Of a stretch of DNA of 64,000 nt, positions 50,516-62,300 are shown piece by piece. This DNA is from Dichotomocladium elegans (lineage: Eukaryota; Mucoromycota; Mucoromycetes; Mucorales; Lichtheimiaceae). The stretch is from positions 496,001-560,000 of the forward strand of contig JAIXMN010000015.1 of assembly GCA_025716815.1 (NCBI GenBank), read 5' to 3'. Position 1 is the first letter of the stretch, and the number at the start of each line of letters is the position of its first letter. The notes below the pieces were generated by a model, which saw nothing but the letters and a program-made list of their open reading frames with translations, was not told the origin of the DNA and searched no databases. Made by a program: the position numbers and the translations under genes.

Positions 50516-51947
50516 ATGTTATTGAGAGGATTATTCTTGTCAGGTACATACAGTGCTCTGAGAGGGATGATGGCCAAAAAAAAAAAAGATTGATCCATTG
50601 AACACGATTAGGTTTGGCATGGATGTTTGTTGCGCAGACGGTGCGCGCAGCAGATGATGGGAAAGGTAAGATACATGGACACAAATGTGAACTGTGTCAC
50701 CGGACATTCAGGGTCTTCTGTTTCCCTCCCCCCACACACATAGATACCGTGCTCCTCCCCATCTGGAACCATCCAGTGGATGGACCTACTGGCACAAACA
50801 TCCCTTCGCCTCAAGCGACTGCGTGCGCTCATCAAGGCCATATTGCTCTGACCTATGTAATGCAAAAAAAAAAAGAAAAGGAACAAATGGCTCATCCTAT
50901 TCTATATGTTAGAACGAGGGGCCTAGCGACGTTACTGCCAAGGTGCTAAATGGTCTCAAGGCGGGCCAGGCCAAGGCGAGCTTTTTTGTCAATGCAACAT
51001 GGTAACAAAAGAGCACGTTTTTTTTTTTTTTGAATTAAAAGACCTTGAGTATCACTGATAAAAAGTAAAAAAATTGGTTGGTCATAGGCTATACACTCAA
51101 CAATATGCCATGATCCTTCAGAGGGCCTACAATGACGGACATCTGATTGGCATGACCTACCGTGCTCCAGGCGACACTATTGACGGCATGTCGGACGAGG
51201 AAGTCCGAAAGGACGTGACCAGTCATGCCAAGGTGATCGAGACGTTGATAGGCGTGGCGCCAAAGTATATTCGCTTGCACTACACCCAACCCGAGGATAC
51301 GCGTCTACAGAACCTTGTGCGCGAGATGGGCTACACACTCATCTACTACAACCTCGATACCCAGGACTACATCTATAAAGACAAACCGCAGGGGATCGCG
51401 GATCTTTACAGGTCCACATTTGAAAAACAGCTTGAGACGTACGATTCCAAGGGCTCCTTTATCTCGGTCCAGTATGACATTCCAGACACCGGATCCTGGC
51501 AGGCCATCTATGACATCATCAATACCATCGATTCCGCAGGTTATAATATGGTCCGCCTCGACGGATGCTTGAATGATAAGAAACCTTACAAGAAATGTAA
51601 AAAGAATGATGAGAGAGAGAGAGAAAACCCTATGCATTTACTCACTCATACCTCGTGCGTGTGTGTGTATGCCCATTCTCTACCAAAACATAGCTGCCAC
51701 ATCGAAGGACTTTGTTTCGGACAAGCACTCGCTAGGCTCATCGAATTACAAACAGGGCCAAAAGATGGTCGACAAACCTTCACAGTTATCGTCCACCACG
51801 CCGCCAACAGGTGCCAATAACGGGAAAGCCGATGCAGCTGTGGACGACGGTGCCAAGGAGAGCAGTGTCGCGAAAAACACCGTTAGTACTCTCTTTACAT
51901 GGATTGGCTCCGCGTGCTTCTCCCTGGGTGTATCCATATTCATATAA
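50516..51947 (+). CDS. Chitin deacetylase-like pseudoenzyme, GPI-type
   Basis: Carbohydrate esterase 4 (NodB) fold. Six exons close in frame: 50516-50543, 50612-50665, 50744-50856, 50913-51001, 51088-51596 and 51694-51947, about 348 residues. The signal peptide is split between exons 1 and 2 (MLLRGLFLSGLAWMFVAQ, then VRA before ADDG). The C-terminus has a Ser/Thr-rich spacer and a hydrophobic end (TLFTWIGSACFSLGVSIFI), so it is probably a GPI-anchored wall protein. The fold is recognisable, but active-site motifs are altered: TFDDGP is TYNEGP, HxxxH after HLIG is MTYRAPGD, RPPY is RLHYTQ, and the last LH is VQYD. Catalysis is unlikely. The reading frame and splice sites are intact. Confidence 0.85.
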
Positions 51948-52058
51948 ATAATGATACTTTTACATGACCCAAATGAATGCTACGCATATGTGTTTTTTTT
52001 TTATCTTTTCTATTGTGAAACGAACAAAAAAAAAAAGAAGGGAGACATCCGTAGCAGT

Positions 52059-53970
52059 CTACGCTAGCGCACCCATTGGGTCATAAGCAGGCAAGACGGA
52101 GGGTTCGGTATCCAACAACGATGTCAACTTGCGAGGGACGGCGGATTTTTCGAGGACGACCTAGCGTAACAGACATGAGTTTCTTTTTTTTTTTGGAGGA
52201 GACGCAGCATGAACCCAGCCATACTTCTCCCCACCCCCCTCCTCGGATGGATCACTCGAGGCGGCCGAGTTGGACAAGTGTCTTGTGGGGGTCATATATA
52301 TAAATATATATCATACCTGGTAAACAAAGCTCGAGAACCATGCATCGCTCATGATCCAGTAGCCCTTGTCCCCTGTTCCTTCGCCCCATGAGTTCTCAAC
52401 ACGCCAGCGGATTGGTTTGCCATCCTCATCAAGATGTACACCCGTAAAGACCATGGCATGGGTCATCAAGCTCTCGCCGTACAACAAGCGATCCTTCTTG
52501 GTCAAACCAAAGTCCACGTTGAATGCCAAGCCATAGTCGTATATTTTCGTGTCCATAACTCCAAGAGAATTATTTGAGAATTGACCTAAAACATGTTTGA
52601 TATGGGTCAGGTTCCGTGTATCAGCATCGTTCACCTGGCCGGATCTACTTTACCAACATCGCAGCCAAACCAAACCGGATTTCCAGACTTGAGGACATTG
52701 ATTGCCAAGGTCTTGATTGTCTCGGCAGTGGTGTTAACATAACGGATTGGGTGGCCGCCAACCACATTTCCGAGCCGATCGACCGTATACAAGGCCGAGT
52801 AGGAGTTGCGCGGATCGTTAATGAGCGACATGGTTTCGGCAATCTTGTTTGTTTCATTTCATTACGTCAGTGCCATGCTGTGGTTTCATAGGGTTACACA
52901 CGCAATAAGAAAGACGAGAAACTTACAGGGTATTTCACAACCTCCTTAAAGAACTTGAGCGGCGTCAGGTTTTTGATGCCAACATACTTGCCATCCTCAT
53001 TGACGGTTTCCCAATCAAAAGTGGAAGGGGGCTCGCCGAGGCAGATGACCATGATACGGTAGATGTCTTGCATCATTTGATCCTTGATCACGCGTACCTG
53101 GCTCTTGGTCGCTCCCTCCTCGTTTAGGGCCTTGCGGATCCTGCTTGCAAACTCACGCAACTTGACCGTGACCAGCCAGTTGAGGCGACGCGAGTTGGAC
53201 GAAGCAAACGTTTCTGGATAGGCCGACTTTGGGCACACGCCGTACTTTTCGACAATATTCACAAACATGTCCCACTGGCCTCCGTCACCCACAGGATCCT
53301 TCAGCAGATACTGCACGACACGGTCATCGATGTCCTTATCAGCCAGGTCAATCATGTTCTCGAGGAACCAATTAGCCTTTTCAAGTTTATCTATTGGTGT
53401 GGTATTTAGTGCGGGATATAAAAATTAAGGTACACGCACGTATGCCTCCCCCCACCCCGTCTCCCCGTCTTGCGTGTGAATTATTTCTCCGGGAAGGGAT
53501 TGTCACATTTTACCATAAAAGAAGAGATAGCTCTGAGAGAGCTCAAAGTCATCCTTGAGTTTATAGCGGCGGATCACCTGGAGCCGCAGAACGTTTGTGC
53601 CCGCAAACAACCAGCAACGGCCGGAAGATTTCTGGTTGGTGATCTTGCCTTCCAAGTCGAGCTTGACGTTGAAGACGTGCTGGTCACTCACGGCTGTCTG
53701 ACGGTTGACGAGGAACTGGGTCAGGTCGTTGGTCATGGCTGCGTTGAGCGCAAGCTTGTTCTTGTCGTCCTCCCAGAAGTCTTTGGAGTACTTTGCGAGG
53801 CTGCCGGGGGTGAGAGGCGCATAACGCGCAGCAATCTCCGCATCGTCCAGCTTCAGGTGTCGAAGCGTATCGGAAATCACTGCAGTATCAGCAGAAGAGG
53901 ACCATCTTGTGTTGGCGTGGTCATGCTTTTCGTCAAAGTGGACGGATTGTTTGGAGGTCTCTGCACCCAT
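52059..53970 (-). CDS. Bleomycin hydrolase (C1B cysteine peptidase, Gal6/Lap3)
   Basis: Cytosolic hexameric cysteine aminopeptidase that detoxifies bleomycin and homocysteine thiolactone. Five exons close in frame on the minus strand: 53970-53514, 53390-52927, 52843-52654, 52585-52317 and 52160-52059, about 493 residues. The catalytic triad is visible: Cys in NQKSSGRCWLFAGTN, His in GESLMTHAMVF, and Asn in RVENSWGEGTGDKGY. The C-terminus is AYDPMGALA, the conserved tail that enters the active site in the family. The N-terminus MGAETSKQS fits an N-myristoylation pattern, which is unusual for this enzyme. Confidence 0.95.
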
Positions 53971-54112
53971 GGATATATCTGTGGTTGGGGATTATAGAAG
54001 GATAAGAGCAGAAAGAGAGAGGGAGAGGGAGAGAATATGAAAATGCGTTGTTGCCTTTATTTTTATGGACAACCACCCCCAAGTCACACAAGGGAAAAAT
54101 ATTAGATATCTG

Positions 54113-54310
54113 TCATCGCTTAGGAAAAGCATCTGAGCCATCACCATTGCCAAAACTTGTAACGCTACTTTTGTCATCGCTATCGAGCGCGAATAATCCA
54201 CGCTCTCGTATCATACGACGTTTTAAAGCTAGGCACAACCCATTCTCATTCTCATTGTCTACTACAGTCATGTATGGCGGCGTGGGACTAGCGCTGTATA
54301 TAGATGACCT
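54113..54310 (-). CDS. Small acidic protein, 3' part (paralog of the 55.8-56.4 kb gene)
   Basis: Unrecognised family. On the minus strand an open stretch reads SPTPPYMTVVDNENENGLC, then RRMIRERGLFALDSDDKSSV and FGNGDG, with a stop at 54113. This aligns residue by residue with the end of the gene at 55755-56391 (PTPPRTTVADDEDHDGL, LRERGLHIL, DESSVSDFGGDDD). The 5' exons were not identified; candidates on the same strand lie up to about 54660. It may be a complete second gene with short 5' exons, or a truncated copy. Confidence 0.5.
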   Translation of the reverse strand, partial: RSSIYSASPTPPYMTVVDNENENGLCLALKRRMIRERGLFALDSDDKSSVTSFGNGDGSDAFPKR

Positions 54311-54399
54311 AACTCTGAGGTCCCCTCAGTCAGAGGACACGCAACGTGACTTTCAAGCCTACACCGAGCCGGAGAATGACCAATAGAACCTTGGCGGAT

Positions 54400-55692
54400 T
54401 GAGCTGCAAATCTTCTCTTCCTTTGGTGTACAAGCGTTTATGTCTCGTCCAGGAAACGTTTCGGTCACATATCCTGCGATACCGCCTCCATCACGTTGAG
54501 TGTCGGGGTGGGGGGTCAGGTATGCTTGTTGCTCGATAACGTTTCCTGCATGACTTTTTCTCGATTCTGTCTTGTACCTTGCCCGACATCGAAATGATTG
54601 CGTGGAGGCTAGAGGGCTAAAAAAAAAGTTGGAAGGGGGGAGATTATAGAAATCCATGGCAGCTTCATCCTCGATATTAAATGTGATAAATACCAGCTTG
54701 CATCTTGGTTAGCGACCTCGCTGTGTTCTTAGCCGCGGTCCCAGCCAATATCACTTCTTTCTGGTGTATTCCCATATCCACATACAGAACGGTCATCGCC
54801 AGTGAGTTATCGAGCCGACGACGCCATTGGCAGCCTACCTGCCTTCGCTACGTATTCTTTGGGTAAATTGAGCGGCTGTAATCGATGTAGCAGACTCTAC
54901 ATATGGCCGAGGTCCCCCAAAATGTCTATCTTGGAAACATTACATGTCTAACGGGTGATCGTCGCCTGTCCCATATATGGTTTTGCAGGGCACTTTTGGA
55001 CAGATGAATACTTTCTTGTATCCGGTTTTTGAATGGAAGAAAACGAAATGCGGGTGATACAGGTGATGGAGCATTACACAAGGAGAACAAGGCCAGTGCG
55101 AACTTTAACTATGCCGCCTTGAGAAGCATTACATCTGCTCTGAATTGTTACAGGAACTACCTATGACACAAGACGGATCGGCAAAATACACCAAGCCTTG
55201 TTCTAGCACCATTTCTGATTTCAATGGCATGGAGGTATGCTGGACAGGACTGAACCTCACCAGAGTAAATACACTAGGTGCGTGACAGTGCTCTCCCCGT
55301 CACCACCAGTCGCGCTAATGGACTAAGCAATAGACGAGTTTTGGACGGGCCATGGGCACATGATGCACCCGGATATGAGCCCTCCCCGTACCACTACAAA
55401 TTTAAAACAATGAACAGTACGTCTCTCCTTATCGCAGAACCCGGATTTATCCATTGCCTCCCAGCTTTTTGGCACAGCCGTCTGCTTTATTTATCCACTG
55501 CTGAAGAGGGCACGACTGTCGCTGCTTCCTTCAGGGAATGTTGGCTGCATCCCGAGCGGATATGGGAAACAGAACCTTTGCTGTTTTGGTTCCAATATTA
55601 GACTGGATGCATTTATTCATGAAAACCGTGTATGTGTATTCCATTGGAGGGGTATTGGTTCAAAGAGATTGTGTGCTGATTGGTTGGGAGGG

Positions 55693-55723
<31 letters not shown>

Positions 55724-55750
55724 CGAAAAAGGCTGGATATTTATGGTATT
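54400..55750. other. Stretch between the two acidic paralogs
   Basis: May contain 5' exons of the left paralog near 54.4-54.7 kb. Otherwise no gene is seen. A (GA)n repeat lies at 55696-55722. Confidence 0.35.
55696..55722. repeat. (GA)n microsatellite
   Basis: About thirteen GA dinucleotides just beyond the stop of the acidic protein gene. Confidence 0.85.
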
Positions 55751-55754
55751 TTGT

Positions 55755-56391
55755 TCATGCTACTGAAAAGCACCCGAAGCATGCTCTAAACACACTACCC
55801 AATGCGGCATGGCTCTGAGGGTTGATAGCGTCGTCATCACCGCCGAAATCGGAAACACTGCTCTCGTCATCGCTGCCTTCTCCGTCCTGGTCTCGATCGA
55901 GAATGTGCAATCCACGCTCGCGCAGCATCTGGTAAGTCCATGATAAGTAGAGGCCGTCGTGATCCTCGTCGTCTGCCACAGTCGTGCGAGGTGGTGTGGG
56001 CGGGGGATCATATTCTGATGGCTCGGTATCTGAATCGACGGGATGGGGAGTGGCCCGGGAGCATGTTAGACCAACACACCTCTTCTAATTTCAGCAAATG
56101 CCCAGCACTGACCCATCGCCCAAATTGCGCTTAGAAATGATCCGTAGCTCCTGGACAAATGCAATTGAACTCCCTCTATATGGGCCATTTTCAAGTGATT
56201 AGAAACTGTTAATCAGTGGTGGAGGAGAGTGCGTATCACACTTTATTGAGCCGGTCACCTTGTGAAGCCGCCGACGATGAAGTAGGTGTCGGTGGCAAAA
56301 TCGATTGCTGGATTATTTAATGCCCACTTGTAAGTTTTTCTTCTGTGTATTTCCTTATATGTATCTTGATAATTTCTACCTTCTCGGACAT
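55755..56391 (-). CDS. Small acidic protein of unknown function
   Basis: Family not recognised. On the minus strand the ATG at 56391 gives MSEK, then a GTAGAA donor; exon 2 (QSILPPTPTSSSAASQ) ends at a GTGACC donor near 56268. A middle exon near 56190-56100 may encode HLSRSYGSFLSAIWAMG. The last part is secure: PVDSDTEPSEYDPPPTPPR, DDEDHDGLYLSW, MLRERGLHILDRDQDGEG, SSVSDFGGDDDAINPQS and a Cys-containing hydrophobic end (VFRACFGCFSVA, stop at 55755). Middle splicing is not resolved. The related sequence at 54113-54310 on the same strand shows that this is a duplicated gene. Confidence 0.55.
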
Positions 56392-56549
56392 TGTGTTGTT
56401 ATTTGGAAAAGGGAAAAGGCAACCGAGTGATGAAGGTGGCCGAGGAGGGGTGAGGAAAGAGTGGGGAAAGGAAGAAGCACAGAAAGGCTAGGAAAAAAAA
56501 AAAAAAAGACCCTCACACAAAAAAAAAAAAGGACGGGTACTGAATTTAT

Positions 56550-57473
56550 TTACAGATCGAGGCGATAAATACGCTGAGCATTGCGGTAGAACAGCTTGTC
56601 TTTATCTTCGTCAGACCAGTCTGCTACTATCTCTGAGATGACGTCAAGCCACCGTCCCAATGCGGCGCTGTTCTCGACAACAGGCCAGTCACCGCCATAC
56701 ATGAGTCTGTCAATACCAAATGCTTCAAGGGCCACCTTGACGAATGGTGCGAGCTGCTGGGCAGTGACGACGTTGGTTTCCGTGACGAGACCGGATACTT
56801 TGCAGCTGATGTTGGGGAGTTTCCCTATCGCAATGATATTTTCCCGCCAGAAGGAGAACGCCTCGTCGCCGGGCTGGCAATCGCAAGGCGGCTTCCCCAT
56901 GTGATCAAGAATAAATGATACTTCGGGACACTGACGGACGAGCTCAATGCTATGAGTGAATTGCTCGGGGGCAACGTGGCAGTTGAAATTCAGATCAAAG
57001 CTTAAGCCGAATTCACGAAGAGTCTTGACGCCCTGTATGAATGTGGGCGAAGAGATCCGTGCAGGGTTTTGGTCCGGATCCTGGACGAGATACCGTACAC
57101 CCCGCAGGTGTCGATCCTTCGGGATAAGTTGGGTCAGAACTCGCAAATAGTGTCGCACAGGTTCGCCGATGTTAACAGGCGCATAGGCGACAATGCCGCC
57201 AATCCCTCCAAAGCGCGAATCCATCTTTAGCTGCTGCGCATACCGTGCAATCCACTCTGCTTCGACAAGCCCCTGCGTGGGCTCCACATCCGTTTCGACG
57301 TAGACAGCCTTGTGGACCTCGACCCCCTGAGGAAGTGCCTCGACGTATTTTTCAGCGTCCCGTCGCTCGTTGAAGTGGGGGGCGGAACTGAGCCAGGGAA
57401 CATAGACTTGGGATGGATCCCAAAAGTGAACGTGTGAGTCGATCAAACGGTGAGGAAACTCTGCCTGGACCAT
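56550..57473 (-). CDS. Amidohydrolase-2 family lactonase (L-fuconolactonase/PDC-lactonase-like)
   Basis: TIM-barrel metal-dependent hydrolase. Single open frame of 307 residues with no intron, starting MVQAEFPHRLIDSHVHFWDP, which carries the HxH metal-site motif typical of the family's beta-strand 1. Further blocks are HKAVYVETDVEP, GIGGIVAYAPVN, LRGVRYLVQDPD, FDLNFNCHVAPEQ, ILDHMGKPPC and DRLMYGGDWPV, the catalytic-Asp strand. It ends AQRIYRLDL. The closest named activities are L-fucono-1,5-lactonase and 2-pyrone-4,6-dicarboxylate lactonase; the substrate cannot be decided. The lack of introns is unusual beside its intron-rich neighbours. Confidence 0.88.
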   Translation of the reverse strand: MVQAEFPHRLIDSHVHFWDPSQVYVPWLSSAPHFNERRDAEKYVEALPQGVEVHKAVYVETDVEPTQGLVEAEWIARYAQQLKMDSRFGGIGGIVAYAPVNIGEPVRHYLRVLTQLIPKDRHLRGVRYLVQDPDQNPARISSPTFIQGVKTLREFGLSFDLNFNCHVAPEQFTHSIELVRQCPEVSFILDHMGKPPCDCQPGDEAFSFWRENIIAIGKLPNISCKVSGLVTETNVVTAQQLAPFVKVALEAFGIDRLMYGGDWPVVENSAALGRWLDVISEIVADWSDEDKDKLFYRNAQRIYRLDL

Positions 57474-58971
57474 GTTGTTACAGAAGAGAAAGAGAAAGAA
57501 AGCGTAAGCTTATTTGGATCTCTGTTCCTACGCAGATATGCAGCCCCTATTTTAACAATACCCTTTTTTTTCCCCGGAACCCGCATTTTTCTCCGAGCCG
57601 CCAATGCGTGGGAAGCCCCTTCTTGCGGAGGATTCCATACCACCTCTCCGATCGTCTTCTGGTCGCTACTAAAGAAAGAACGGACATCACAACCACTCCC
57701 CGCCCCAAAAGATGAAAGCGGCGCTGCCTTGTCAGAGCCCCTCAATCGTTTCTGGCCAAGGTGCGTGCTTTTCTCGTTAATTCAGAACGGGTTAGTGCCC
57801 AACCAAGCGTATTTGACACCAAACCCAGTAGATCCAAAACCAAAGAATGACGCTATCATAACTCCTGTGTAGCATCGCCCAGGTGTACCTCGATAGTCAG
57901 TGGAATCTCATGATGCTCCCATGTTGGATTTGACAGGTGTTGCTGTAACCAATTGTAAACAAGTTGCGTTTGTTTTGGGGTGCGTTTACATTATGGATTC
58001 TGATCAAGAGGTCCATTGCTTAATGTTTAGCAATGTACAGGTCGTGTGAACTCTCATTTCCCCACGGAATAGATCCCTAGTAGTCTCGTTGCATGGTTTC
58101 TGGTATGCGCAGTTTTATATCCCGATAATAAAAGATGGAAAAGAATCCCTAGTCAACTCCTGTCAGCAGACAGAGGGACGTCTTTACCACCCTCAGGTAC
58201 GCATGCGCCTCCACCTTCACATCAATAAAGCTACACACCAGGTCACATGGGGTTCTTCACGACTTATTAGTCCATTCATATTTAAAACATAAGGACGACA
58301 TTTTCTTTACCGTGTTTCGCTAATCCGATCAACGATTGCAGATAACATAATTAGGTGCATGCATGGCCGGATCGAGCGCAACCATAATCATCGCCCTCGT
58401 CTTTAATTTCCGCCATTTCTTTAAAGTAACTGCATGTTTTCTTTTTCGGGTGGGGGCAACACTATTATGCTGACAATAGGTTCCACTGCCATTCATTAGA
58501 AGAGCGAAACTCCTTTACTATAGATACTTATACCAACTGCTTGAACAAGTATGCATGCTTGATTTCCTGCCATGTCATGTACCTATATATGGTAGATACA
58601 AAGCATAAAGACCGGCGATCTTGTCAACAAAGTGGGTAGGACCATTTGGAATAATAACTGAATGTTAAGCGCATAATGCCATAATAAGAGTAGACAATTG
58701 AGAATACATTGGCAAGGCCCATGGCAAAGGTAAGAAATAAATGACAGTATCGCTCTCGTTTTTAAGGAACAGTAATTAAGACACGGTTTATCATAGTTAA
58801 TCAAAGCGTTCAATTCACTCAACTCGCCTTGCGAGACGTTATTCTTAAAGATCAAGTACCAACCGAAAATCCCCGACAGAGAAACTGTATAAAACATATC
58901 CAGCAGCGATATAAACGTTTAAAACATTAATCTGGGTTATAAATATGTGGTACAAAATATATTCAACAAGA
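57474..58971. other. Intergenic, no supported gene
   Basis: Open frames (57450-57872 plus; 58583-58897 minus, with hydrophobic runs) have no recognisable motif. The right end leads to the tRNA gene. Confidence 0.4.
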
Positions 58972-59044
58972 GGGGCTATGGCCAAATGGATAAGGCGCCT
59001 GACTACGAATCAGGAGATTCCAGGTTCGACCCCTGGTAGCCTCG
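58972..59044 (+). tRNA. tRNA-Arg (ACG)
   Basis: 73 bases without an intron. The acceptor stem pairs GGGGCTA with TAGCCTC (one G-T wobble), discriminator G. The anticodon arm is CCTGA / CTACGAA / TCAGG, anticodon ACG (reads CGU and, after inosine editing, CGC). The T arm is CCAGG / TTCGACC / CCTGG with a good B box. Confidence 0.95.
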
Positions 59045-59373
59045 CTTAAATAGAACACCCACCTTGTGGGGTTAACATTTTATCATTTGTGTCGCTGTCG
59101 ACTATTTTTGGCGGATAAACCTTAGCCAGCGATAGTGATGGGCAGTGATAATTAATGTAGTAGTATTCCCCGTTTTATTTACGACAAACACCCAGGTATT
59201 TATATTAGTTAAAGTGGAAGGGCCAGTCCGGTATCTTCATACTCATTGCCATGGCTTAACGAATTAATAAATGTAGACGGGTTAATAAATGCAACCCGGA
59301 CAATAAATGCAGTCGACAGGGACGTCGATGGAGTCAGGGGTAGATGTTCTCCAATAATCCCCTTTTTGGGTCC
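59045..59373 (-). mobile_element. Probable 3' LTR and polypurine tract of the Ty3/gypsy element
   Basis: Between the pol stop and the tRNA. In element orientation the segment starts with a purine-rich tract (AAAAAGGGGAT near 59353-59363), then has a TATA-like TATAAATA near 59199-59206 and an AATAAA poly(A) signal near 59175. That order suits U3-R of an LTR. Exact ends cannot be fixed without the 5' LTR, which is outside the window. Confidence 0.55.
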
Positions 59374-62300
59374 CTACAGCAAGTCGATCTGATTGGCTCC
59401 AGAATTCATACGCGACAATACCCCCTCCCCAGAAGGTTGGTCGTCCTCGGACAACACGGATAACTGGGCATTGGCGGCAGCGGCGGCTTCCAGATGGCGT
59501 CGTTCGGCAGCTCGAGCAGCGGTCGGGTCATACCAAGGGTCTTGTGTGACTGGAGAACCAGTGTGGATAGGTCGGAGGCGATCGGTGTGGACCCAGGAGG
59601 AATATCCGCGGCCTTGGAGGTCACTGAGCTTATATATGTTGGTGTCGTAGTTGCAAGCGAGAACTCGAAAGGGGCCCTTCCAATTATATTCGAGACTCAA
59701 TTTGTTTTCATGGCGTAGAAGCACGTGGTCACCTATGGAGAACTGCTGCGGCCGGATAAGTGCATCCCAGCGAGCTTTGTCTTTTGCGGCATTATCGTGA
59801 AGACGTTGTGTGGCGAGCTCCCGAGCTTCTTGTAATCGACGGACTTCCGGAATACGAACCGACGTGGGCGTAGGGTTAGGCGACAATGGGGTGGAGTTAT
59901 CAAGGAAAGGTCGGAGCGCATCACCGGGGAGCCTGGGTTCTTGCCCGTATACTAGGAAAAATGGACTGAACCCCGTTGTTCGATGCTTGCGTATCCGACA
60001 GGAGAAGAGGGAGGGTTCAATGAATTGATCCCATTGGTGTATCTTGCCGTTGACATACTTGCGCAGCATTTGTTTGAAAATACCATTCGTGCGTTCGGCC
60101 TTGCCGTTGGTGCGGGGGTGGTATGCCGAGGTCAGCATATGCTTGAGCTTCAAGCGGCCTAAGTAAATACTGAGAATATTGGACATGAAGTTGGCTCCAC
60201 GGTCGGTAACGATCTCTGCCGGGCAGCCAAATCGCATAACAATTTCCTCGTATAGAAAATTGGCAATAGCCTCTCCGGTCGCGTCAGGGACTGCGCGGGC
60301 GACGGTCCAGTTTGTCATTGAGTCGACGCCAACAAGAAGCCAACGATTACCTGATGCAGTGGTGGGAAGCTCGCCCACAAAGTCTAGATGCCAGCGCGAG
60401 AAAGCGGGCGGTACTTCTAAAGGTTTCATCGGCGCGTGATGGATGTTGCGTCCTGCGTTGGAAGCCAGTTGGCACTGCGGACATGAAGCTAGCCAGCACT
60501 GGATATCGGTACGCATATCAGGCCACCACCACCTTTTACGCATCAAATCGTACACGGTCGTATTACCAGCATGGCCAAATGCTTGATGGAAGTTCTGCAC
60601 CAGGTCGGCTCGTCGAGCAAATAGCACGTAACGCACTTCGTGCTTATCCTTGCCGATCTTGACGTAACGGAACACTTGGCCATTGTTGCTGGCGAACTTA
60701 TCTTTGTGCTTGATGAGGAGATCCTTGTACATAGCTGGCCATTGGTCCTCCGGCTTAGCGTAGAATTTCGGCCAGTCCGATTCCTGTATGGAGCGTACCG
60801 CATACAAATACTCTGGCTCAAGATCATTTTCGGTGGTTCTACATGCTACGCCGTCGCGCCGTGACAATAGATCAGGAACGTGATTTTCTTTACCTGGTTT
60901 GTATTGTATGTCGGGGTCATAAAGCTCCATCTCGGCAATCCAACGAGTTAACCGTGGCGTTGGCTTGGTCTGAGAACGAAAATATTTCAACGGATGATGG
61001 TCGGTGAACACAGTGTAGCGCCGCCCTTCAATGAAGCAACGCCAGGTCCGGAGAGCATGGAGAATCGCTAAAAGCTCGCGCTCTTGTGCAGGATAATTGC
61101 GCTCCGCAGCCGAAAGCTTTTTGGATTCAAAGGCCAATGGGTGTCTTTGGCCATCTGGGCCATCTTGCAGGAGAACAGCGCCTACGCCGTAATCAGATGC
61201 ATCTGTTTCTATCACAAAAGGTAAGTCTGGATTAGGTGGCTGAAGAATTGGTGCGCCGCTCATTCGGGCCTTGATTTCTTCAAATGCACGTTGACAGTCG
61301 GCAGTCCAGGTTATCTCCCTTTTCTTCGTGCCCGTGCCTTTTGTTAAGTCAGTTAATGGTGCTGCAATCGCCGCGAAATCGCGAATGAATCGCCGATAGT
61401 GCGATCCTAAGCCGATGAACTGGCGGACCTCTTGTACGTTTGCTGGTTGCGGCCATTCTAAAATAGCTTGTACCTTTTTCCTTGACGGGAGGATACCGTT
61501 CGCCGATACTTGGAACCCAACAAACTCAAGTTCGGTCTTGTTCAGCTCGCACTTCTTGAGGTTGGCAATCAACTTCGCTTTGCGCAGACGCTCCAGTACT
61601 TGGCGAACGTGCTGATAATGTTCGGCTTCCGATTTGCTGAAGATGAGGATGTCATCTAGATAGACCAAGGCGAAGTCATCGAGATAATCCCCGAGTATCG
61701 AATTCATAAGCTTTTGGAAGGTAGGCGGTGCATTTGTAAGGCCAAATGGTAGGACAAGGAACTCGTACGACCCATAGCGAGTATTAAAAGCCGTTTTGGG
61801 GATATCTTCTTCTCGGATACGCACCTGATGGTATCCACTCTTCAAGTCGATGCTAGAGAAGAACTTGGCGCCCCCAAGTCTCTCCAAGCACTCATCGATG
61901 CGTGGTAATGGGTGTGTGTTACGGAGTGTGACTCGATTGACTGCACGATAATCAACGCAGAGGCGCATAGAGCCATCTTTTTTTCGGACAAAGAGCACAG
62001 GGGCTCCCCATGGCGAAGAACTCGGTCGGATCAGGCGAAGGTCCAGCAGTTCACTTATTTGTTTTCTGAGCTCGTCTAGCTCGCGGGGACTCATCTTGAA
62101 TGGCGGCCTCGATATCGGATTGGCATCGCCTGTGTCAATGACATGTTCGACACCGCGGTCTGGAGGAAGACCGGGCAATTTGTCCTGGAACACGTCACTG
62201 AATTCGGCCACCAGAGAGGAATACATGTTGTCCTTTGGCTCGCCGACTTCCTGTGAATTGGGTCGAACATAGCAAAGGAACATCTGTTCGATTTGCTTGG

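Noticed and set aside
57450..57872. Plus-strand frame of 140 codons over the lactonase 5' end
   Set aside because: Overlaps the start of a well-supported gene on the other strand and has no motif.
58583..58897. Minus-strand hydrophobic frame of 104 codons
   Set aside because: AT-rich composition alone explains the hydrophobicity; no motif and no promoter or splice support.
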